Under the pieces are notes generated by a model. That model did not search any database. It was not told the origin of the DNA and worked only from the letters and a program-made list of their open reading frames with translations. Position numbers and translations under genes: made by a program. DNA of 64,000 nucleotides. Origin: Alkaliphilus metalliredigens QYMF. GTDB lineage: Bacteria; Bacillota; Clostridia; Peptostreptococcales; Natronincolaceae. This document shows, piece by piece, positions 1 through 9,270 of this stretch. The stretch covers positions 3,701,539 to 3,765,538 of the forward strand of contig NC_009633.1 of the NCBI RefSeq assembly GCF_000016985.1, written 5' to 3'. Position 1 is the stretch's first letter. Every line of letters begins with the position of its first letter.

Positions 1-1
1 A

Positions 2-619
2 ATCCGCCGTGTCGAGGGAGAATCAGCCTATGGTATGACCTTCACACTGCTCACCACCAGCGAAGGAAAGAAAATGGGTAAAACTGAATCCGGTGCGATT
101 TGGTTAGATCCCAATAAAACCTCTCCCTTTGATTTTTACCAGTACTGGCGTAATGTAGGCGATGCAGATGTTCGAAAGTGCCTATGTCTACTGACATTTC
201 TATCTATGGAAGAAATCAATCGACTGGCTACTTTAGAAGGATCTGAGATCAATCAAGCCAAGGAAACATTAGCCTTTGAAGTCACTTCTTTAGTTCATGG
301 AGAAGAGGAGGCTCGCAGGGCCCAAGAGGCTGCTAGAGCCTTGTTTAGCAAGGGTGCCTTAGGAGGTTCTTTTCCCTCTACGGAACTACCAAAATCCGAG
401 TTTATTGATGGCATTGATGTCTTAACCCTACTTACAAAACTCCAACTGGCTTCATCTCGCGGTGAAGGTCGACGCCTGGTACAACAGGGTGGCATTTCGA
501 TAAATGATGAAAAAATAGTAGAAATTGAAGCAGTCATCAACCAAAGCAGTTTTTTAGAAGATGACACCCTCATGATTAAAAAAGGAAAAAAAGTGTATCA
601 TCAAGTTAGACTAGTATAA
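2..619 (+). CDS. tyrS: tyrosyl-tRNA synthetase, 3' part (5' end outside window)
   Basis: Charges tRNA-Tyr with tyrosine in the cytoplasm. The reading frame is open from base 2, so only the C-terminal part of about 205 residues is present. The KMSKS-like ATP-binding loop reads KKMGKTESG near base 70-95, which is the usual form in bacterial TyrRS. An S4-like RNA-binding domain occupies the last ~60 residues (EGRRLVQQGGISIN and following). An internal ATG at 35 is not the start, because the family sequence EGESAYGMTF continues through it. A strong terminator follows 45 bases after the stop, so this is the last gene of its transcript. Confidence 0.93.
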   Translation: MRRVEGESAYGMTFTLLTTSEGKKMGKTESGAIWLDPNKTSPFDFYQYWRNVGDADVRKCLCLLTFLSMEEINRLATLEGSEINQAKETLAFEVTSLVHGEEEARRAQEAARALFSKGALGGSFPSTELPKSEFIDGIDVLTLLTKLQLASSRGEGRRLVQQGGISINDEKIVEIEAVINQSSFLEDDTLMIKKGKKVYHQVRLV

Positions 620-663
620 CATTTTATCTGTACAATCATCTTTTTTTACAGACATAACTAACG

Positions 664-709
664 AATAATCCACTAGCCTATCTACTAGTGGATTATTTCT
701 TTATTTTTT
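664..709 (+). terminator. intrinsic terminator of tyrS
   Basis: A perfect 13-bp inverted repeat (664-676 with 685-697) with an 8-base loop is followed by a T-rich tract on the plus strand. Confidence 0.9.
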
Positions 710-785
710 ATCATAAAAACTTTTATATTTCTTTGATCTTTAGTAATATAGAGTATAAAGCAAAACATTTTATAGGGGTGAAAAA

Positions 786-1634
786 ATGAATCTGATTAAA
801 ATTATCACAGACAGTACCAGTGACTTACCATTAAGTCTCCTTGAAAAAGAGAAAATTCCGGTCATCCCTTTATATATCAGTTTTGATGACCATACATACA
901 GGGATGGTATTGACATGACACCCGCAGTGTTATATGACAAGGTTAAGGCCACCAAGGCACTTCCTAAAACCGCTGCCCCCTCACCCGTAGACTTTCGTAA
1001 TGTATTTGAATCTTATATTGATCAAGGAATGGATATTCTCTACATAGGGCTTTCTTCTAAGCTTTCATCAACCATTCAAAATGCACGAATTGCTGCCTCT
1101 GAATTCCCGGAGGGTCGAATAGAAGTGATTGATTCCCTTAATTTATCTGCTGGGATCGGCTTATTGGTGATAGAAGCCTTGGATCTTGTTAAAACAGAAA
1201 AGCCTCTTCATGAAGTTGCCACTGAAATCCGTCATTTGATCCCTAAGGTGACCACTTATTTTGCTGTTGATTCTCTAGATTATCTTCACAAGGGTGGCCG
1301 ATGCTCTGCTGCTTCAAATTTTTTCGGTAGTATCTTAAAGATTAGACCGATACTTAAGGTAGATGGTGGTAAGATCTTGTTAGATCAAAAAGTTCGTGGC
1401 AAAAGAGAGCGTCTTATCAAAGCCATGCTAGATAGGATTTATGCAGACCAAGAGAAGTTAAATCCTAAAAGGGTGATCATTAATCACTCTTTCTGCCCAA
1501 AAGATGCTGGGTATTTAAAGAGTGAACTTGAGAAGACCCTTGACATTGAGGAAATTCTGATGACAACTGCCGGTTGTGTTATATCTAGCCATTGTGGACC
1601 AGGCACCTTTTCCATTGTTTATTCTCTTAAGTAG
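786..1634 (+). CDS. DegV family fatty-acid-binding protein
   Basis: DegV/FakB proteins bind a fatty acid and present it to a fatty acid kinase for phospholipid synthesis. This protein has 282 residues, the normal family length. The N-terminal motif TDSTSDLP (about residues 8-15) carries the serine/threonine pair that contacts the carboxylate. The middle block YFAVDSLDYLHKGGR and the C-terminal HCGPGTFSIVY are family hallmarks. The start has a GGGGTG ribosome binding site at about 775-780. It stands alone between the tyrS terminator and a convergent DUF362 gene whose stop is only a few bases away. The ligand cannot be read from the sequence. Confidence 0.9.
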   Translation: MNLIKIITDSTSDLPLSLLEKEKIPVIPLYISFDDHTYRDGIDMTPAVLYDKVKATKALPKTAAPSPVDFRNVFESYIDQGMDILYIGLSSKLSSTIQNARIAASEFPEGRIEVIDSLNLSAGIGLLVIEALDLVKTEKPLHEVATEIRHLIPKVTTYFAVDSLDYLHKGGRCSAASNFFGSILKIRPILKVDGGKILLDQKVRGKRERLIKAMLDRIYADQEKLNPKRVIINHSFCPKDAGYLKSELEKTLDIEEILMTTAGCVISSHCGPGTFSIVYSLK

Positions 1635-1636
1635 TC

Positions 1637-2581
1637 TTACTTGCCTTGATTACCATGAATATCTTTAATTTGATTGTTTTTATCTAAGACAATTTCTTGA
1701 CCATATGCGGCCTTAGAAAAGTGCTTTTCAGCCTCTTCTAGGGTCATTCCTTTTATTGTCATGTTTTTAGGGTCTGCCTCTCCTACTTTAGCATGATGAA
1801 GGGCATATAGATACTGTACGGCTTGGGGCAAAAAACCCAAGAGCCTGGCCCCTACTGCGTCGGCAGCGATGGCATCCGTAGCAGCGATTACCAATCCTTT
1901 GGTATCAACAGCTTTACCATCGGATGGCCCTGTTCCAATCATGGCTTTATCCACACTAATAATAGCAATATCAATGGGTATTTTTTTTGCCATGGCTACA
2001 ATAAAACCATGTAAATCCTCATGAATCCCTAGCTGTTTTTTAGGAAAACCATGAATCTCTGCCGGCGGCCAACTTAAAGCCATGTTTTTAATACTGGCAC
2101 TGATTGTAGCCTCTTCATGTTGTTTTAATTGGGTAAAGCTTATGAGTACATCGATTCTTGTAATCAGTTCATTGATTTTTGTTTTAGGAATCAGATCATG
2201 CTCTAATGGAATTTCCACATAGGGGCCATAATTCAAGTCTACAAATGTCACTCCTTCTTCAGCGATCACTTTGTCATAACCGATCTCTTTAAAAACCTTT
2301 ACTGTATCGTCCCCTCCAGACCCAGTTGCAATAATCACTTCTTTAGCTTCTTTCCCCTTGATAAATTGAATCAATTCCCTTAGGGTTTCTGGCCCAACAA
2401 CTGTCCCTGTGTAGGTTGGATTGGCTTTTACCCAGTTTGGTGTAATCACAACGCGATCACCTTTCCGAATCAGTTGATCTATGGGAAGAAGTTTAAGTGC
2501 CTCTACTATGGATTGCTGTTCTTCACGATTAGTCGTAATGCTGACAATGGGTTCCTTTACTCTTTTAACACGCAATTTCAT
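1637..2581 (-). CDS. DUF362 domain protein without ferredoxin domain
   Basis: This cytoplasmic protein of about 314 residues belongs to the DUF362 family, which is common in anaerobes and has no settled biochemical role. Family signatures are the IRKGDRVVITPNWV block, the ATGSGGDDT segment, the KTHG-like region here as FTQLKQHEEAT, and ISVDKAMIGTGPSDG. It lacks the C-terminal 4Fe-4S pair found in its relative at 7222-8385. The GGAGGA ribosome binding site touches the annotated ATG directly (zero spacing). A TTG two codons later (2575-2573) would be correctly spaced, so the true start may be that TTG. It is transcribed convergently with the DegV gene. Confidence 0.82.
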   Translation of the reverse strand: MKLRVKRVKEPIVSITTNREEQQSIVEALKLLPIDQLIRKGDRVVITPNWVKANPTYTGTVVGPETLRELIQFIKGKEAKEVIIATGSGGDDTVKVFKEIGYDKVIAEEGVTFVDLNYGPYVEIPLEHDLIPKTKINELITRIDVLISFTQLKQHEEATISASIKNMALSWPPAEIHGFPKKQLGIHEDLHGFIVAMAKKIPIDIAIISVDKAMIGTGPSDGKAVDTKGLVIAATDAIAADAVGARLLGFLPQAVQYLYALHHAKVGEADPKNMTIKGMTLEEAEKHFSKAAYGQEIVLDKNNQIKDIHGNQGK

Positions 2582-2696
2582 TCCTCCATATTCCTTACTA
2601 TTTTAACCTTATTATTTGTTTAAATTTTATTTTTAAACATCCTGTAGCTAGCTTGATAAAATTAATAAGGAAATGAGTTACTCCTTAAGAGGTTAC

Positions 2697-2733
2697 AAAA
2701 ATGCCCCTAGTCAATAGACTGGGGACATTTTTT
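2697..2733 (-). terminator. terminator downstream of SLH nucleotidase
   Basis: Imperfect inverted repeat (2697-2712 against 2717-2731, with CCCC/GGGG at its core) flanked by T runs on both strands. Its place after the minus-strand gene ending at 2806 suggests it ends that transcript. Confidence 0.65.
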
Positions 2734-2740
2734 TAGTTAT

Positions 2741-2779
2741 AGATCCTTCGACTTCGTTTCACTCCACTCAGGATGACAA
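2741..2779. repeat. dispersed intergenic repeat of the GTCATCCTGAG...GGATCT type
   Basis: The minus strand reads TTTGTCATCCTGAGTGGAGT, continuing to AAGGATCT. From memory, close variants of this short, partly palindromic sequence occur between genes in many unrelated bacterial genomes. Only one copy was noticed in this window. It lies in the 3' region of the nucleotidase gene, between the stop codon and the terminator. Confidence 0.5.
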
Positions 2780-2805
2780 ATTCTGGCTTACATTAACGCT
2801 AATGA

Positions 2806-4995
2806 CTAGTTATTTAAATATATATTTAATATTTGTGCCATTTCCCCACGTTTAATGATCTCTCGAGGGGCTAATGTGCCATCGGGATTACCTGATGTGA
2901 ATCCTAGTTCTACTGCTGCTGCTAATTCTTCATAAGCCCAGTCACTAATGACACCATAATCACTAAACTCATTCAATGCTTCTACATTATACTCATGGGC
3001 CAAATTTAGCGCTCTAATCAAGAAGACAAAGGCTTGCTCTCGATTAATTTTCTCGCTTGTTCCAAAAAGTGACTGGCTTATACCACTTGTGATTTGTAAA
3101 TTGTATGCTGCTTCTACATAAGGTGCTAAAGCCTCATCTACATCTGTAAATCTGTAGTTCTCTAGTTCTTCTATTTCAGGTAGGTCTATTTCTAATGTTC
3201 TCACTAATGCTTCAACAAACTCTCCTCGAGTAACCTGCTCTTCTAAGTTAATACTATGTGAGTTCCATGATCTTTCATGGGCAGGAACATCAATAATTCC
3301 TTTATTGATTAAATTCACTGCATCCTGTCTAGCCCGATGACTCAAGTCTGCTCCAATAATCTCCCAGTTGTTGTCAACCTCTGGATCAATGGTCTCCATC
3401 TCACTAATATAATCAAAGATATAGCTTCTTAATGATTTGGGGTCAGAAATAAAATAAGCATCGTTACTGATGATTCCACTATCTAATAAACCATTGTATC
3501 TATAATTGTTAATGGCCAGGTTAAATGTATCATCATCCATGACTGATTCGCCATTAAAAGTTAAATCAACAATTCTGTCGCCAGGTTCTTGTGAAATGTC
3601 AACCTTGTAGTCTACGCCTTGGAACATATCATAATTATATCCACGAATGTCAGGATTAAAGCTAATGGTAATGTCTCCCGGCTTATATGTATTGTAATAA
3701 CTAGCTGACCATTCCATATAGTTTTTTAATTCAGCACCTGTTACTTCAACACCGTACAATGTATTTGGGTATTTATAGATTCCAAATATATCACCATAGG
3801 CCACAGGTCCCTCTTTGATATTTGACTCACTGGCAAACAATGCGGCTGCAGCTATGTCTGCATCCGGAACAAAGTGTAGTTGAACATTATTGATTAAGTC
3901 AATGACTGCTGAATCCATCAATTGAGCTGATGGCATACTCATATCTTTAATTTCATATTCAGGAACAAAGCTTGCTGTTGCTACTGTTGCTGGTTTACTA
4001 ATAAATTCTAAAGTTGTTTCTTGAGCTGGTCTCAGGGCTTCTGCTAGCTCTGCATCTACTTCATATGCTTCAGCACTAATAATTTCTGTTTCCTGTGCCA
4101 CAACAATCCATTGATCTCCTTGCTTTTCAAGGGTAATATCTACTCTAGCAATTTCTCTTGCTGCATTTGTTGGGCCTACCACAGGCACACCATTAACTTT
4201 AAGGTCCTTGGTGTCATGATCATGTCCTACAATAAAGGCAGCTAGTTGTGGAATTCTTTCAGCAACTAATTTGGCCATTGAACCTTCATTATCATGTCTT
4301 CCTTCTAAACCAGAATGGGCTGTCGCAATGACAATATCTACGCCTTCATCTTCCATTAGTTTTTGATAAACCTTTTCAGCTTCTTTATGCATGGCTCTAA
4401 AATCCAAAGAGGTAACCCTTGGTCCATCCCATCTTGGAATATTGGGTGTTGTCAATCCAATAATTCCTACTTTGATTCCAGCTACTTCTTTAATTGTATA
4501 AGGTGTTACAAAGTAACTGCCATCTTCTTTATTGAAGATGTTAGCTGATAACATTGGAAAATCTGCTTCTTTCTCAATTTTTTGGATTAAATCTAAGCCA
4601 AAATTAAATTCATGATTTCCTAGAGTCATAGAGTCATAACCCATTAGGTTCATGGCTTCAATAATGGGATGTGGTTCATCGATTAAAATGGTATTGTATA
4701 AATCGTCTGTCAGCAATGATCCCTGAATGGTATCTCCATTGTCTACTAATATTGTGTTTGGATTCTCTTTTCGAACTTCTTTAATGATTGTTGCAAGTTT
4801 AACCATTCCACCACGATTATCTTCTCTGCTGTCTTCATAGTTCCAATTATAAAGGGCTCCATGAATGTCACTGGTTGCCAGTACAGTGATTGTCACCTGT
4901 TCTGCAGCATGTACGACATTGAATGGTACCATCAAACCAATAATTAGTGCAAATACTAATAAAAAACTCCCAATCCTTTTAAAATCTTTTCTCAT
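2806..4995 (-). CDS. exported 5'-nucleotidase/2',3'-cyclic phosphodiesterase with SLH domains
   Basis: A 729-residue extracellular metallophosphoesterase, expected to release phosphate and nucleosides from nucleotides at the cell surface. In order it has a signal peptide (about 1-30, ending VVHA-AEQ), the calcineurin-like domain with metal ligands in SDIHG, DNGDT, GNHEFN and GHDHD (about 40-260), and the 5'-nucleotidase C-terminal substrate domain (about 340-530, with YKYPNTLYGVEVTG). SLH repeats follow from about residue 555 to the end (VTRGEFVEALVRTL, INREQAFVFLIRAL, IKRGEMAQILN). SLH repeats bind secondary wall polymer, so the enzyme is probably wall-attached. The start has an AGGGGGAT ribosome binding site. 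The next upstream gene is a paralogue with a different anchor. Confidence 0.93.
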   Translation of the reverse strand: MRKDFKRIGSFLLVFALIIGLMVPFNVVHAAEQVTITVLATSDIHGALYNWNYEDSREDNRGGMVKLATIIKEVRKENPNTILVDNGDTIQGSLLTDDLYNTILIDEPHPIIEAMNLMGYDSMTLGNHEFNFGLDLIQKIEKEADFPMLSANIFNKEDGSYFVTPYTIKEVAGIKVGIIGLTTPNIPRWDGPRVTSLDFRAMHKEAEKVYQKLMEDEGVDIVIATAHSGLEGRHDNEGSMAKLVAERIPQLAAFIVGHDHDTKDLKVNGVPVVGPTNAAREIARVDITLEKQGDQWIVVAQETEIISAEAYEVDAELAEALRPAQETTLEFISKPATVATASFVPEYEIKDMSMPSAQLMDSAVIDLINNVQLHFVPDADIAAAALFASESNIKEGPVAYGDIFGIYKYPNTLYGVEVTGAELKNYMEWSASYYNTYKPGDITISFNPDIRGYNYDMFQGVDYKVDISQEPGDRIVDLTFNGESVMDDDTFNLAINNYRYNGLLDSGIISNDAYFISDPKSLRSYIFDYISEMETIDPEVDNNWEIIGADLSHRARQDAVNLINKGIIDVPAHERSWNSHSINLEEQVTRGEFVEALVRTLEIDLPEIEELENYRFTDVDEALAPYVEAAYNLQITSGISQSLFGTSEKINREQAFVFLIRALNLAHEYNVEALNEFSDYGVISDWAYEELAAAVELGFTSGNPDGTLAPREIIKRGEMAQILNIYLNN

Positions 4996-5162
4996 ACTTA
5001 TCCCCCTAGAGAATTACTCATTTTTAGTAGAAAATCATACTAATAATGGTATTTATACTCTTCTACAAGAAAATGTTTTTACCTTCCTTATATTTAAAAA
5101 CATACCAATAATTACCTGACAGTGATTATTATCAGATGGGGATTATCACAATTAGAGAATTT

Positions 5163-5190
5163 AAAGCGTAATCAATTAAGATTACGCTTT
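5163..5190 (-). terminator. terminator downstream of LysM nucleotidase
   Basis: A perfect 11-bp stem (5163-5173 with 5180-5190) with a 6-base loop lies about 35 bases after the minus-strand stop at 5224. The T tract is weak, but the position fits a terminator. Confidence 0.65.
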
Positions 5191-5223
5191 ATTGGCAGAA
5201 ATTTTTAGTTATCAATCAAAACA

Positions 5224-7014
5224 TTATTGTACTGGTATTCTAAGCTCTTGTCCTGGGAAGATTAAATCTGCATTTCTAATTTCATTTAATACTTGTAGCT
5301 CTTCCCAATTCATATTGTATTCCACTGCGATTCTAGATAACCAGTCATTTGGTTGAACGATATAAATGATATATTGAACTTCCGCTACTGGTTCTTCTAC
5401 CACCGGTACTTCTACTATTGGTTCCTCTACTACTGGTTCTTCAACAACTGGTTCCTCTATTACTGGCTCTTCTACTATTTCTAACGCTACTCCATTAATC
5501 CTACCTTCCACCTGTGGTGCTACCACTTGCTTTTCTTGAATATATTCCATTACAGCTTCGTCCATTGACATATAATCTGTTATCGTTAGCGCTTCAACGA
5601 ACATCGTATATCCATCTCCGCCAGCAGCTAAGAAATCATTTGTAGCCATCAAATAATCTCTTTCTAAATCTAATGGTTCTCCTTGAATCATAATGTCGAT
5701 CACTCTCTCACCTTCTGGTTGATTCGGATCGATTGTATAACTCATCCCAGCTACATGAAGTATGGCACCCGACGGCTCTGGATATCCTTTTGAGCCGATT
5801 TCCAATGCTTCCTTCACTGCAGAACCTTTGATTTCCTTTGTTACCACTACATTTCCAAAAGGTAATACTGTGATTACATCGCCTCTAGTAATCTTACCTT
5901 CAGCAATAGAAGCTCGTATTCCACCTCCGTTTGTCACTACAAAATCAGCACCAGTTGCATCTTGCATGGCATCGGTAATTAAGTTTCCTAAGTTTGTTTC
6001 TCCTGCTCTAGCAGTTTCTCTTTCACCCTCTAGATGTACAGTCGTCGTACCCAAAACTTCTGAGAGTATTAATTTTTGTTCTTCAATAATCGTATCTACC
6101 ACTTCTTTAACAGTAGGATCTTGCTCTAGTTCCATTGCTTCTTCTTTTAAAATAACACTTGCAGTAATACTATCCACCTGACCGTCCTTCATGGTAATTT
6201 CTACTACGCCAAGATTCTTTCCGTACTCCTCAGCACTTACGATTAATGTATTTCCTACCAATAATCCTTCTTCAAACAAGGAATGACTATGTCCATCTAC
6301 AATTAAATGTATTCCTTCTACTTCCTCAGCAACAGCAGAGCTTCGCTCTTCATATTTTGTACTTTCATCTGTTCCTAAATGAGCCAAGGCTATAATCACA
6401 TCAACTTCATCCTGTAATTCTTCTACCATTTCTTTAGCTGCTTCTACAGGATTTACAAAGGTTAGTCCTACTGTTCCTGCAGGGTGACTTTTGAATAGTG
6501 TTTCTGGGCTAGTTAAACCAAAAATACCTACCTTTACACCATTTAATTCTTTAATTATATAAGGTGTTAATAAATATGACCCATCTTCCTTTTTAATATT
6601 GGCTGATAGCACTGGAAAGTTTGCCATTTCATCCAGTTCTAACAGTCTTTCTTGCCCATAATTAAACTCATGATTTCCTGCAACCATCACATCATACTCT
6701 ACTTCATTCATGATACGGACGATACTTTCTCCTCTTTCTAAGGTGGCGATAGGCATTCCATGAAAAGTATCTCCCGCATCCAATAATAGGACATGCTCAT
6801 TCTCACTTCTAAATTGATTCACTAGGGTTGCAATTCTGTCAAATCCCATCCCATCAAATCTGTCTTCCACCACTCTACCATGGATATCATTGGTGTGTAA
6901 AATCATGATCTTTGTTTCTTCTCCCACATTTTCCACAGCAAAAATGGCTCCTACAGTAGAAAATACCATTGCTACTACCAAAAAGCATACAAACAGTTTT
7001 CTTTTAAATAACAT
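5224..7014 (-). CDS. exported 5'-nucleotidase with C-terminal LysM domain
   Basis: A 596-residue secreted enzyme of the UshA/YfkN type that hydrolyses nucleotides or UDP-sugars outside the cell. It has a signal peptide (about 1-27, ending IFAVENV), a metallophosphatase domain with HTNDIHGR, DAGDT, GNHEFNYG and DGHSHS (about 35-255), then the 5'-nucleotidase C domain with NGGGIRAS and ATNDFLAAGGDGY (about 320-495). A Val/Glu/Pro-rich repeat linker of EEPVVEEPIVE type (about 515-545) leads to one LysM module (YIVQPNDWLSRIAVEYNM) for peptidoglycan binding. The ribosome binding site is GGAGGT. It is upstream of the SLH-anchored paralogue but separated from it by a terminator-like hairpin. Confidence 0.93.
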   Translation of the reverse strand: MLFKRKLFVCFLVVAMVFSTVGAIFAVENVGEETKIMILHTNDIHGRVVEDRFDGMGFDRIATLVNQFRSENEHVLLLDAGDTFHGMPIATLERGESIVRIMNEVEYDVMVAGNHEFNYGQERLLELDEMANFPVLSANIKKEDGSYLLTPYIIKELNGVKVGIFGLTSPETLFKSHPAGTVGLTFVNPVEAAKEMVEELQDEVDVIIALAHLGTDESTKYEERSSAVAEEVEGIHLIVDGHSHSLFEEGLLVGNTLIVSAEEYGKNLGVVEITMKDGQVDSITASVILKEEAMELEQDPTVKEVVDTIIEEQKLILSEVLGTTTVHLEGERETARAGETNLGNLITDAMQDATGADFVVTNGGGIRASIAEGKITRGDVITVLPFGNVVVTKEIKGSAVKEALEIGSKGYPEPSGAILHVAGMSYTIDPNQPEGERVIDIMIQGEPLDLERDYLMATNDFLAAGGDGYTMFVEALTITDYMSMDEAVMEYIQEKQVVAPQVEGRINGVALEIVEEPVIEEPVVEEPVVEEPIVEVPVVEEPVAEVQYIIYIVQPNDWLSRIAVEYNMNWEELQVLNEIRNADLIFPGQELRIPVQ

Positions 7015-7221
7015 TTTCCAACCTCCTTATTTAGATAAAAAATTATCTCTTATAATTTATATAAAATATAATACTAAGAGACATTACTTAACTATACTTC
7101 TATATTTTTCCTCAATTTCCTTTTTTATATCGAATAAACTTGTACTTTTTCTATATTTTCTGAATTGTTTTTTTCATACTGTTTCTCATTACAAAGTCAT
7201 TCTTATTATCATTTTAACATC

Positions 7222-8385
7222 TTACAACTTAGCCAGCCATTTCATCAGCAATGGGCGATGGATGTCTACAGCCTTTACTGGGCATAGTTCTTGACAGCAA
7301 AAACATCGTATACACCCGTGTAGATCTACAATAGGTTTTTTGTTTATCATTTTGATTACTTCAGGTGGACAGCTATTTGCGCAATCACGACAGCCTATAC
7401 ATCTATCATGAATAAATACAGGTCTAGGCTGTAAAGCTCCATTTAAAATATCTCTTAAGAATTTAGGTAGCTTTCCCTCTAATAAATCCAGACTCCTTAT
7501 TTCTGGCACAATAAAATCATCTATCATAAACTTATCTATATTTTCTCCCTTTAATTCTATATCCTCTAATGTCCCTCTGCATAAACCTCTTTCTACACAT
7601 CTTTCAATTGTCGGTACCTTCACAGGTATTAAGCCTATGATGGATGTTGCGACTACGTCTAAATGATATGGACTTGTAGATGCAATAACAGCCCCAATTT
7701 GTCTAGGGTCTCCAGCACTGGGTCCATCTCCCTCCATCCCAATAATACCATCCATAAAGGATAACACAGGCTTAGAAGCAACACATATATCAACTAATGC
7801 ATTAGAAAAATCTACATTGCCAGGCATTCTCACATGATACTCTGCCTTTTCTAGCCCCGCCACGATCCCAAACATATTTTTAACTGCACCGGTAAACATC
7901 ATCATACCATGGGTCTTTAGTTTGGAAACGGATATCACTTTATCTACCTCCTGCAAGACTTCAATGGCAGTTATTTTTTTCAAGAGCAATCCCTCTTCAT
8001 TTTTAATCTCTACCACATTTGTATTGTAGTTCAGTTGAGCTCCTACTTCATTTGCGATTTCTTCAATCCCACATGCCCTATAGACACCCTTTAGCAGATT
8101 TATATTATAGGGCCCACCTGGGCTATCACCAATAATGACTTCCGCTCCATAATTTATCAGTATTTCTGCCAAGGCTTTTGTGAACATTGGATGTGTCGTT
8201 GTGGCATCCTCTGGTTTTTTCTTCATTAATAGATTTAGTTTTAGTAGTACCCGATCTCCCTTATTGATAAATTTGCTGATCTCACCTAAGTTTTCAAAAG
8301 ACTTTACCACAGATTGTTTTACTAAATCATAGTCATAGTCTTTACATTCAATCAATGATACAATTTCCTTTTTCAATTTCCCCAC
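7222..8385 (-). CDS. DUF362 protein with two 4Fe-4S clusters
   Basis: A 387-residue cytoplasmic protein. The DUF362 domain spans about residues 20-290 (INKGDRVLLKLNLL, IGDSPGGPYN, VSKLKTHGMMMFTGAVKNMFG). Two ferredoxin motifs follow at the C-terminus: CIGCRDCANSCP (about 325-336) and CIRCFCCQELCP (about 352-363). Each has the CxxCxxCxxxCP pattern for a 4Fe-4S cluster. A redox role is likely, but the substrate is unknown. The start is a GTG behind AGGAAGG; the spacing is short, and a TTG three codons later is an alternative. A HAD phosphatase gene lies just upstream, 21 bases away, so the two may be co-transcribed. Confidence 0.88.
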   Translation of the reverse strand: MGKLKKEIVSLIECKDYDYDLVKQSVVKSFENLGEISKFINKGDRVLLKLNLLMKKKPEDATTTHPMFTKALAEILINYGAEVIIGDSPGGPYNINLLKGVYRACGIEEIANEVGAQLNYNTNVVEIKNEEGLLLKKITAIEVLQEVDKVISVSKLKTHGMMMFTGAVKNMFGIVAGLEKAEYHVRMPGNVDFSNALVDICVASKPVLSFMDGIIGMEGDGPSAGDPRQIGAVIASTSPYHLDVVATSIIGLIPVKVPTIERCVERGLCRGTLEDIELKGENIDKFMIDDFIVPEIRSLDLLEGKLPKFLRDILNGALQPRPVFIHDRCIGCRDCANSCPPEVIKMINKKPIVDLHGCIRCFCCQELCPVKAVDIHRPLLMKWLAKL

Positions 8386-8406
8386 AACCTTCCTAGATCA
8401 GTGTAT

Positions 8407-9231
8407 CTAAAGCAATATATATTTTTTTATTCCCTTTGCTACCCCGCTTTCGTCATTGCTGGCTGTAATATAATCAGCCCGTTCCTTGACAAATTCTTCT
8501 CCATTTTCCATGGCCACAAAGGTTCTTACAGATTCTTTCATGGATAGGTCGTTATAGTTGTCCCCAAAGGCAATCCGTTTTTCTTGGGTAATTTGAAGTA
8601 TCTCAGCTAATCTTTTGATGGCCTTCCCTTTTGAAACACCTTTATTCATTACCTCTAAATTGTTGTACCAGGATTTATCCGTTTCTAATGTTTTCATTTC
8701 ATCAAGGGCTTCTTTTATTTCCTTCAATTTTTTCGGGTCCTCATCCATAATCACAAACTTTAGTACTTCGATGGCATTGTTTGTTAGAAATTCGACAGCA
8801 TTCGTCATTTTTTCCATATGAATTCGATCACTTTCATTTTGCCTCTCGTTCCAGTCATGATACTTTAGAGAGCTAAAACCAAGCTCCTCTATATAAAATT
8901 GTTCTTGGTTATAAAAGTGAAAGTAGACCCCCTTCTCTTTACAAAGCTTTGCAATGGCAATGGCATCCTCAAGTCTAATGGGATTACTATAAACCACCTC
9001 ATTGGTTTGATGATCTCGTATGAGGGCACCGTTACAAGCAATGATAGGTGCTGTGATACCTAGCATCCTGGCATAAAACCTTGCAGAGGTAAAAATCCTT
9101 CCAGTGGCAATGGCGACAGTCATTCCCATATCCTTAACATTTTGTAAAGCCTTCTTATTTTCTTCTGATACTTCTTTGTCACTATTTAATAACGTTCCAT
9201 CCATATCCAAAATAATTAATTGATAACCCAT
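8407..9231 (-). CDS. Cof-type HAD family sugar-phosphate phosphatase
   Basis: A 274-residue hydrolase of the HAD superfamily, Cof subfamily (type IIB cap), probably acting on a phosphorylated sugar or flavin-type metabolite. Motif I is DMDGTLLNS at residues 9-17, with the nucleophilic Asp at 9. Motif II is ATGR near residue 42, the motif III lysine is in GVSKGKAI (about 200), and motif IV is GDNYNDLSM (about 222). The cap domain occupies about residues 85-190. The length is normal for the family. The ribosome binding site is AAGGAGTG. It is the first gene of a probable two-gene unit with the downstream DUF362-ferredoxin gene. The substrate cannot be predicted. Confidence 0.9.
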   Translation of the reverse strand: MGYQLIILDMDGTLLNSDKEVSEENKKALQNVKDMGMTVAIATGRIFTSARFYARMLGITAPIIACNGALIRDHQTNEVVYSNPIRLEDAIAIAKLCKEKGVYFHFYNQEQFYIEELGFSSLKYHDWNERQNESDRIHMEKMTNAVEFLTNNAIEVLKFVIMDEDPKKLKEIKEALDEMKTLETDKSWYNNLEVMNKGVSKGKAIKRLAEILQITQEKRIAFGDNYNDLSMKESVRTFVAMENGEEFVKERADYITASNDESGVAKGIKKYILL

Positions 9232-9270
9232 AGATTCACTCCTTAATTTTCAATTTTTTCCAAATTACAA

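Noticed and set aside
5762-6181. A 139-codon plus-strand ORF antisense to the LysM nucleotidase
   Set aside because: The minus-strand frame has unmistakable enzyme motifs; the plus-strand product is Ser/Thr/Pro-rich shadow sequence.
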